Origin: Allorhizobium borbori | Lineage (GTDB): Bacteria; Pseudomonadota; Alphaproteobacteria; Rhizobiales; Rhizobiaceae | Reading direction: 5' to 3' | Assembly: GCF_014196535.1 (NCBI RefSeq) | Contig: NZ_JACIDU010000003.1 | Span: 1 to 64,000, forward strand | Length of the DNA: 64,000 nucleotides | Part shown: positions 58,780 to 64,000 of the stretch, in pieces | How the letters are laid out: each line of letters opens with the position of its first letter | Numbering within the stretch: position 1 is the stretch's first letter | Translations under genes and position numbers: made by a program | Notes under the pieces: model-generated | What the model saw: only the letters and a program-made list of their open reading frames with translations | Database searches by the model: none | What the model was told of the DNA's origin: nothing

Positions 58780-59922
58780 ATGGCTGCGCTTGCGCCGTCT
58801 GCCCTGCTGCTGTTTTGCAATTCGATCCTGTTCATTTCACTGTTCACGCGAATGCCTGCCATTCAGGTGGAACTGGGCATCGACAAGGCAGTGCTGGGAC
58901 TGGCGCTGCTCGGCATGCCGGTTGGTACATTTCTGGCGTTACCGCTGGCCAGCCGGGTGGTGGAGCGGTTAACTCCACGGCGGGCGGCGGCGCTGATGCT
59001 TGGCCTGCTTGCCTTCGTCGAGCCGCTCTTTCCGGTCATGCCGCTCTATGGCTTTGTGCTCTGCTTCATTGCTTTCGCATTCCTGCGCACTATTCTCGAT
59101 GTCTCCGCCAACATGATCATCAGCCAGACGGAGCGCACCACCGGCAAACGCGTCATGGCCCGCAGTCATGGTTTCTGGTCCATCGGTCTTCTGGTCGGAT
59201 CCACCTTTTCCGGCTGGGTTGCAGCCCTCGGCTTTACGCCCGTGTATCACCTCGGCTTCATTGGCGGTTGCATGCTGATGGCGGCATTTCTGGTGCTCGC
59301 CATCACCCCGGAGCCTGAGCCGGGGGAAGCGGAGCCCGCACGCCGCCGTGGTATTTTCGTGGTTCCGAACCGGGCGATCCTGCTCATCTGCCTGATGATC
59401 TTCGGCGTCGCCATTTCCGAAGGCGCTATCTACGATTGGGGCATGTTCCTCATTCGCGAGCGGATTGCGGCCGATCCCGCCATCGCCGGGCTGCTTTATG
59501 CGTCCTTCACCATCGGCATGGGCTTTACGAGACTGATCGGGGATCATCTGCGTGGAAGGTTTTCGCCACCGTCTATTGTGCGTGGTTCGGCACTTGCGAC
59601 CGCGATCGGTATTGTCTGGGTGGTCAATGCCGGTGGCTATACCGGTGCGGCGCTCGCGCTGGCGCTTACGGGTGGCGGCGTGGCATTGATTGCTCCGCTC
59701 GCCTTTTCGACGGCGTTGTCTTTGCCGGGCCGGGGGCAGGCGGATAATCTGGCGGCGCTGGCCATGACAATGCTGATCGCCACGCTCGGCGTGCCGCCGC
59801 TGCTGGGGTCGGTTGCCGAACATGCCGGAATCGCCTGGGCGTTTCTGGTGCTGCTGCCGTTCATTGGCCTGACCTTCCTGATGGCGCCGGTGGCCACCGG
59901 CCGATCGATCAGGACCGAGTGA
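58780..59922 (+). CDS. Major facilitator superfamily transporter
   Basis: The 380-residue protein has twelve membrane helices and MFS-type loops (LASRVVERLTPRRAAALMLG). Other parts are ILDVSANMIISQTERTTGKR, a central basic/proline loop (EPEPGEAEPARRRG) and WGMFLIRERIAAD. The N-terminal ATG at 58780 has GGAG eight bases upstream. The cargo is unknown; the general type resembles FucP/YbjJ-like inner-membrane carriers. The 3' end overlaps the convergent flavoprotein by 14 bp. The 162-bp gap after tgt holds only spacer. Confidence 0.82.
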   Translation: MAALAPSALLLFCNSILFISLFTRMPAIQVELGIDKAVLGLALLGMPVGTFLALPLASRVVERLTPRRAAALMLGLLAFVEPLFPVMPLYGFVLCFIAFAFLRTILDVSANMIISQTERTTGKRVMARSHGFWSIGLLVGSTFSGWVAALGFTPVYHLGFIGGCMLMAAFLVLAITPEPEPGEAEPARRRGIFVVPNRAILLICLMIFGVAISEGAIYDWGMFLIRERIAADPAIAGLLYASFTIGMGFTRLIGDHLRGRFSPPSIVRGSALATAIGIVWVVNAGGYTGAALALALTGGGVALIAPLAFSTALSLPGRGQADNLAALAMTMLIATLGVPPLLGSVAEHAGIAWAFLVLLPFIGLTFLMAPVATGRSIRTE

Positions 59923-61123
59923 GCCAATCTTCGATGCCATACGCGGCGGCACGGCCCATGGCAAGGCAGGCGGTCAACAGGTAACCGCCGGTCGGCGCCT
60001 CCCAATCCAGCATTTCGCCCGCTGCGAACACGCCGGGCAGGGCCTTCAGCATGTAGCGGTCATCGATGGCGTCGAGGCGCACGCCGCCGGCGGAAGAAAT
60101 GGCTTCGGCGATGGGGCGAGGGCGATCCAGCCGCAGGGGCAGGGCTTTGACGAGCGCCGCCAACGCCTCCGGCGAAAGCCGCGATGCGTCGGGTTCACAT
60201 TCGCGAATGAGCGCGGCCTTGACGCCTTGCAGTCCGGCGGCCTTGCGCAACCGGTTGGCAAAGCTGGCCTTAGGATCCTGACGCGCCAGATCGCGGGCGA
60301 GGCGGGCCACATCTCGATCCGGCGTCAGATCGAGCGTCAGCACGGCCAACCCATCGCGTTCGATGGCATCGCGCAGGCTGGCTGCATGGGCATAGATCAG
60401 GCTTCCCTCGACGCCATGGCGGGTGATGACGAATTCGCCTTGATGGCGTCCGGCCATCGAGGTGGCCGCAACAGCCTTTACGGGCTCACCGGCAAAGCGT
60501 TCCTGAAATGTCGCGCTCCAGGCCCGTTCGAAGCCGCAATTTGCCGGGCGAAAGGGGGCGATATCGACACCCTGTGTCCGCAAGCCCGAGACCCAGGCCG
60601 CATCGGAGCCGAGGCGGGGCCAGCTTGCGCCGCCAAAAGCCAGCAGGAATGCATCCGCTTCGATCCGCAATGTCCGTTCGGGAGTCCCGATCAGCGCACT
60701 GCCACCGGAGAAGCCGGTAAAGCGGTGTCGGGTCAGGATTTTCACCCCGAGCGCCTCCAGCCGGGCGCGCCAGGCCCTAAGCAGCGGGGAGGCTTTCATC
60801 GCGGTCGGAAACACCCGCCCCGACGTGCCGACGAAGGTTTCTGCGCCGAGGCCCCTAGCCCATTCGCGAACATGATGCGGTCCAAAGGCGTCGAGGGCAG
60901 GGCGCAGCATGGGGGAGGCCGTGCCGAAGCGTTCGGCAAACAGGGCGTAAGGTTCGGAATGAGTGATATTCAGCCCGGATTTGCCTGCAAGCAGAAACTT
61001 TCGCCCGATCGTTGGCATAGCCTCATAAACCGTCACGGAAAATCGCGCCGATGCAGCCAGTACTTCCGCCGCCGCCAGTCCGGCGGGGCCACCGCCCAGT
61101 ATGGCTACCGTCTTCCTGTCCAT
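59909..61123 (-). CDS. HI0933-like flavoprotein (TIGR03862 family)
   Basis: The 404-residue FAD protein of the YhiN/HI0933 group has VAILGGGPAGLAAAEVLAASARFSVTVYE (N-terminal Rossmann site), RKFLLAGKSGLNITHSEP and FAAGEMLDWEAPTGGYLLTACLAMGRAA at the C-terminus. The enzyme activity is not established. It overlaps the MFS gene tail by 14 bp. The divergent 250-bp space to 61373 holds AT-rich sequence and a weak promoter-like TTGACT (61300-61305). Confidence 0.88.
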   Translation of the reverse strand: MDRKTVAILGGGPAGLAAAEVLAASARFSVTVYEAMPTIGRKFLLAGKSGLNITHSEPYALFAERFGTASPMLRPALDAFGPHHVREWARGLGAETFVGTSGRVFPTAMKASPLLRAWRARLEALGVKILTRHRFTGFSGGSALIGTPERTLRIEADAFLLAFGGASWPRLGSDAAWVSGLRTQGVDIAPFRPANCGFERAWSATFQERFAGEPVKAVAATSMAGRHQGEFVITRHGVEGSLIYAHAASLRDAIERDGLAVLTLDLTPDRDVARLARDLARQDPKASFANRLRKAAGLQGVKAALIRECEPDASRLSPEALAALVKALPLRLDRPRPIAEAISSAGGVRLDAIDDRYMLKALPGVFAAGEMLDWEAPTGGYLLTACLAMGRAAAYGIEDWLTRS

Positions 61124-61372
61124 GCCGGCTCCGCGGTTCGAATCCTATCACCGTGTTCTGACCGATCACGCGGGGAATGCCAAGCGACTGAAAGCGGAAC
61201 TTTTGTGGTGTCAGGATGTTAATACCCCGTCGCCGCAACAAGTTGGATTCACTTTGTGCGCCGGTGGTGGAAATTAGAATAGTGATTTTATGGAAAATAT
61301 TGACTGAAAGGCGGCGACCGGCGAAAATCAGTACCGTTAAGCCATACGGCGAAATGAAGGAGGATGGTGCAC

Positions 61373-61516
61373 ATGATGAGTGGTTTCAGCCTGTTTTCGT
61401 TCGACCTGTTCGGTCTTTTCCGCGCTCTTGGCGCACGTGACGTCGACAAGGAAACCAAAATCGAACCGGCAGAGCAGGGCGATATCTATTTCTTCGGCAT
61501 GTTCCCGCTTCTTTGA
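61373..61516 (+). CDS. Small protein, 47 residues, amphipathic
   Basis: MMSGFSLFSFDLFGLFRALG, a polar stretch (ARDVDKETKIEPAEQGDI) and a hydrophobic end (YFFGMFPLL). AAGGAGG (61357-61363) is nine bases before the ATG at 61373, one of the best ribosome sites in the window; a second ATG follows at once. The phenylalanine-rich start could lie along a membrane. There is no recognised family. It is followed 14 nt later by another 47-residue ORF. Confidence 0.6.
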   Translation: MMSGFSLFSFDLFGLFRALGARDVDKETKIEPAEQGDIYFFGMFPLL

Positions 61517-61530
61517 AAGGAAATTCATCC

Positions 61531-61674
61531 ATGTCACTTGCTTTTGAAAAGACCGGTCCGGCGCTGCGGACCAGAAGCAGCAAGGATATTCGCGCATCGC
61601 TTCATGGTGCTGCCCAGCGCTTCGCCATTGCCGCATCCTTTGTGATCGTTGCCGCGTCAATTGCTATTCTCTAA
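61531..61674 (+). CDS. Small membrane protein, 47 residues
   Basis: A polar basic N-terminus (MSLAFEKTGPALRTRSSKDI) precedes a C-terminal hydrophobic helix (FAIAASFVIVAASIAIL), as in a tail-anchored protein. AAAGGAAATTCATCC precedes the ATG. It is in tandem with the 47-residue ORF upstream and 157 bp ahead of the Rrf2 regulator. I recognise no family. Confidence 0.62.
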   Translation: MSLAFEKTGPALRTRSSKDIRASLHGAAQRFAIAASFVIVAASIAIL

Positions 61675-61771
61675 TCAAGGGAAACGTGAAAGCGGCTTGA
61701 TATATTGGGTGCTATAAACTTCGCGCGGTCAATTGTGTTTCATCCGTCGACAGACTAAATCAATGATATTC

Positions 61772-61815
61772 GGGCGGTCAGAGTGTTCGTCAGGCCGCCC
61801 GTACAGACTGACCGC
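61772..61815 (+). promoter_or_regulatory. Alternative hairpins in the Rrf2 leader
   Basis: GGGCGG (61772-61777) can pair with CCGCCC (61795-61800), or GCGGTCAG (61774-61781) with CTGACCGC (61808-61815). The two share the 5' arm, so they exclude each other. The second is also a perfect 8-bp dyad 17 bp before the ATG, a plausible autoregulatory operator. The sequence from 61675 to 61831 has no other feature. Confidence 0.5.
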
Positions 61816-61831
61816 GAGAGTTGACTGATAT

Positions 61832-62269
61832 ATGCTGACCAAAAAAGGCAAGTATGGCCTCAAGGCGATGGCAGACCTTGCGCAGCTTGCGCCGGGCGAG
61901 ACGGCTTTCGTGAATGAGATTGCCACGCGCAACAACATTCCGAAGAAATTTCTCGATACAATCCTGCTTGAACTGCGCAATGGTGGCATGTTGCGTTCAA
62001 AGAAAGGCCCTGGCGGAGGCTACGCCTTGTCCAAGCCGGCTTCCGATATTTACATCGGTCAGATCGTGCGCACGCTCGATGGTCCGCTGGCTCCCATCCG
62101 CTGCGCTAGCCGCACAGCCTTCGAAGCCTGTGAAGACTGTTCCAACCCTGAGACCTGCGCCGTGCGGCTTTCGATGACCGAGGTGCGTGACGCCATGTCA
62201 GCCGTCCTCGACCACATGACACTCGATCAGTTCATTCTGCAGGAAAAGGCTGGGGCCAATCGCGCCTGA
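61832..62269 (+). CDS. Rrf2 family transcriptional regulator
   Basis: The 145-residue protein is a winged-helix regulator of the Rrf2/IscR type. It starts MLTKKGKYGLKAMADLAQLA, with the recognition region NNIPKKFLDTILLELRNGGML, then the wing SKKGPGGGYALSKP. Four cysteines in C-x8-C-x2-C-x5-C (residues 91, 100, 103, 109) lie where IscR has its iron-sulfur ligands, so a redox or Fe-S sensor is likely. It is not RirA (different N-terminus). An IS30-like remnant abuts the stop codon. Confidence 0.9.
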   Translation: MLTKKGKYGLKAMADLAQLAPGETAFVNEIATRNNIPKKFLDTILLELRNGGMLRSKKGPGGGYALSKPASDIYIGQIVRTLDGPLAPIRCASRTAFEACEDCSNPETCAVRLSMTEVRDAMSAVLDHMTLDQFILQEKAGANRA

Positions 62270-62443
62270 GTGATCGCCAAACTCGGGAAATTCGTGGTCG
62301 TGGAATGTATTGCGCTTGATCTCGCAGTAGATTGTTGAACGACGACGCTCAAGCTGGCGGGTCATCTCGTTGATCGGTACCTTGCGGGCAACGAGGCGAT
62401 AAAGCCGCTGTCGACCGGCGAGGGTCAGTTGTGGATAGCAGTG
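62270..62443 (-). pseudogene. IS30-family transposase N-terminal remnant
   Basis: The minus strand reads as 58 codons beginning HCYPQLTLAGRQRLYRLVAR. It continues with a helix-turn-helix (VPINEMTRQLERRRSTIYCEIKRNTF), the DNA-binding start of IS30-type DDE transposases. There is no start codon (TGA just upstream) and the DDE domain is missing: the frame runs straight into the rrf2 coding end. It is a decayed fragment only. Confidence 0.6.
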
Positions 62444-62450
62444 CGATATA

Positions 62451-62687
62451 CCAAAACCGCCAAAGTTAAGTCATTGAAATAATTTACATGTCTCACTTGA
62501 ATATAGAATGTATCCGGCTACAAACAAATATCACATAAGATAGATTATGGAACACATGAGTGAGAAGGCTTGGGAGAAACTTTGCGCCCGCCGCTGCCAA
62601 GTGTCGATAATTCAACGGTTTATTGTCCGCTTGGGTGTCCAAGGACACATTACCATGGGCTGGCATGACGGGTAAAATCTGGCCCGA
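62451..62687. other. AT-rich spacer, no gene supported
   Basis: This stretch has clearly lower GC than the surroundings. It holds a weak 42-codon ORF (62547-62675) without ribosome site and a TGTCC/GGACA dyad near 62630. It probably belongs to the disturbed IS region. Confidence 0.5.
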
Positions 62688-63530
62688 TTACGGCGCGGAC
62701 GGATTGGCCTCAACCGTGAATACCAGCCCGTCATAAGCCGGCTCGACATGGGCCGGTGTCTCACCCATGACGGTCTCATAATCGAGCGGAATGTGCATAT
62801 GCGTCAGCACGGCATGGCGAGGTTTCAGCCTGTCGATCCATTCCAGCGCTTCTTCCAGCGAAAAATGGCTGGGATGGCGTCGATATTGCAAGGCGTCGAT
62901 TACCAGAAGATCGAGGCCTTGCAGCTTCGGCACGGTTTCATCCGGGTAAGCGGACACATCGCTGCAATAGGCCACGTCGCCGATGCGAAAACCCAGAGAA
63001 TGAATATCACCGTGCCTTTGTAGTAGCGGCATGAAGGTGATCGGGCCGCCCGCGCCTTCGATGGTCACGGGACTGTCCGGCGTCTCGATGATTTCCGGTT
63101 TCACGATGGGCGGGTAACTGCTGCCGGGCGGTGTTTCAAGGCAATATCCGAAACCGGCCCGGATGCGGTCCATCGTGAACGCATCCGCGTGGATCGGTAT
63201 GCGGCTGTGCTGCATCACGAAGTAGCCGCGCAGATCGTCCAGCCCGTGCAGATGGTCAGCATGGGCATGGGTATAGAGAACGGCATCGATGTGCTGCACG
63301 CCAGCAGAAATCATCTGCTCGCGGAAATCTGGCCCGGTATCGATGACGACTGTCGTCTTGCCGCCGCCTGGCGCGACCTGTTCCACCAGAAACGAGGCCC
63401 GGCTGCGGCGGTTTCGCGGATTGGACGGATCGCAGGCCCCCCAATCGCCGGTGATACGGGGAACACCGGGAGAAGACCCGCAGCCGAGCACAGTAAAGCG
63501 TCGCTGCCATGTCTTCCGTTCTTCCGTCAT
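62688..63530 (-). CDS. MBL-fold metallohydrolase (PhnP-like)
   Basis: The 280-residue metallo-beta-lactamase-fold enzyme has VLGCGSSPGVPRITGDWGACDP and THAHADHLHGLDDLR (metal ligands, HxHxDH). The remaining ligands are RHGDIHSLG, YCSDVSAYPD and LTHMHIPLD. It resembles PhnP-type phosphodiesterases. It overlaps the tatD stop by four bases and is co-transcribed with it. The usual neighbourhood is tmk-holB-metG-tatD, which would lie beyond the right edge. Confidence 0.88.
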   Translation of the reverse strand: MTEERKTWQRRFTVLGCGSSPGVPRITGDWGACDPSNPRNRRSRASFLVEQVAPGGGKTTVVIDTGPDFREQMISAGVQHIDAVLYTHAHADHLHGLDDLRGYFVMQHSRIPIHADAFTMDRIRAGFGYCLETPPGSSYPPIVKPEIIETPDSPVTIEGAGGPITFMPLLQRHGDIHSLGFRIGDVAYCSDVSAYPDETVPKLQGLDLLVIDALQYRRHPSHFSLEEALEWIDRLKPRHAVLTHMHIPLDYETVMGETPAHVEPAYDGLVFTVEANPSAP

Positions 63531-64000
63531 GCCACGACCTTCGGCATACGGGAGAAGACCCGAAAAGCATTTTCGGTGGTGATCCGCGCGATCTCCTCAT
63601 AGGAGACGCCCTTCACCTCTGCCAGCACCTCCGCCGTGTTCACGACGTAGGACGGTTCATTGCGTTTGCCGCGCCAGCGCTTCGGTGCCAGATAAGGCGC
63701 ATCGGTTTCGACCAGAAGCCGGTCGAGCGGCACGGTGGCTGCGATGTCGCGGAGTTCCGTCGATTTCGGGAAGGTCAGGATACCGGAAAAGGACACGTAA
63801 CCGCCGAGTTCGACACCTGTGTCAGCCAGCGCCTGGCCGGAGGAGAAGCAGTGCAGAATGAAGGGGAATGCCCCCTTCCCCGTCTCGTCCCGCAGGATAG
63901 CCGCCATGTCCTCATCCGCCGCGCGACTGTGGATGACGAGCGGAAGCTGCGTGCGGCGCGCGGCTTCGATGTGGCGCAGAAGCCCGGTCTTCTGGTCTTC
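63527..64000 (-). CDS. tatD: TatD family hydrolase, 5' end outside the window
   Basis: The C-terminal 157 codons of a TatD metal-dependent DNase-like hydrolase. LPLVIHSRAADEDM (metal His) comes first, then FILHCFSSG, GGYVSFSGILTF, LLVETDAPYLAPKRWRGKRNEP and VLAEVKGVSYEEIARITTENAFRVF. The frame stays open to the end of the window, so an internal ATG at 63907 is not the start. The N-terminal HxH motif lies beyond position 64000. Confidence 0.92.
   Translation of the reverse strand, partial: EDQKTGLLRHIEAARRTQLPLVIHSRAADEDMAAILRDETGKGAFPFILHCFSSGQALADTGVELGGYVSFSGILTFPKSTELRDIAATVPLDRLLVETDAPYLAPKRWRGKRNEPSYVVNTAEVLAEVKGVSYEEIARITTENAFRVFSRMPKVVA

Noticed and set aside
62547-62675. 42-codon ORF in the AT-rich spacer
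   Set aside because: No ribosome site, no recognisable family and located in IS-disturbed sequence.

Overview
The window reads as a chromosomal segment of a member of the Rhizobiaceae (Agrobacterium/Rhizobium type). The signs are high GC, the aapJQMP general amino-acid transporter, an LpxI-type lipid A pathway, an EipB (DUF1849) protein, supernumerary complex I subunits of the NDUFS4 and NDUFS6 type, an alphaproteobacterial GAAC-N7-GAAC SOS box and a GyrA with Ala at the quinolone Ser83 position. Nearly all of it is conserved core genome. Only the two ends carry mobile-element debris.

Layout. 1-1.1 kb: an IS21-like end fused to a truncated serine recombinase whose last codons run antisense through a tRNA-Glu gene. 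1.2-4.3 kb: lipoprotein, glyoxalase, double cold-shock protein, DUF192 protein, NDUFS4 homologue and tRNAs for Pro and Arg. 4.3-11.9 kb: a minus-strand amino-acid block (LysR, DadA-like oxidase and an orphan binding protein, then aapPMQJ). 12.2-18 kb: metC, a flavin monooxygenase, NDUFS6-like zinc protein, hydrolase, crotonase, cysE and DUF3126. 18.3-21.2 kb: clpS-clpA. 21.2-26.2 kb: azlCD, HIT protein, a RidA/GDPD/FemAB-like operon and eipB. 26.4-39.8 kb: the translation and envelope supercluster rpsB-tsf-pyrH-frr-uppS-cdsA-rseP-bamA-lpxD-fabZ-lpxA-lpxI-lpxB. 39.8-50.3 kb: hspQ, an EamA transporter, glnBA with a sigma-54 promoter, nnrD, DUF72, uvrA and ssb sharing an SOS box, and marC. 50.4-58.6 kb: gyrA, three tiny membrane-protein genes, coaD, two cyclophilins, queA and tgt. 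58.8-64 kb: an MFS transporter, a flavoprotein, two 47-residue ORFs, an Rrf2 regulator, an IS30-like remnant, an MBL hydrolase and the 3' part of tatD.

How the genes work together. The 26-40 kb block couples ribosome biogenesis and UMP kinase to undecaprenyl phosphate, CDP-diacylglycerol, outer-membrane protein assembly and lipid A synthesis. Overlapping starts and stops from fabZ to lpxB point to one transcript. glnB and glnA form a nitrogen-regulated pair. The aap operon and the DadA/binding-protein cluster form an amino-acid uptake and oxidation zone.

The least explained material is a run of tiny membrane-protein genes with good ribosome sites at 53.4-54.1 kb and a second pair at 61.4-61.7 kb next to a cysteine-rich Rrf2 regulator with an unusual leader. 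Other oddities are a terminator-like hairpin inside a signal-peptide coding region and a tRNA-guanine transglycosylase that lacks most of its zinc ligands. I saw no CRISPR array, prophage, toxin-antitoxin pair or defence system.
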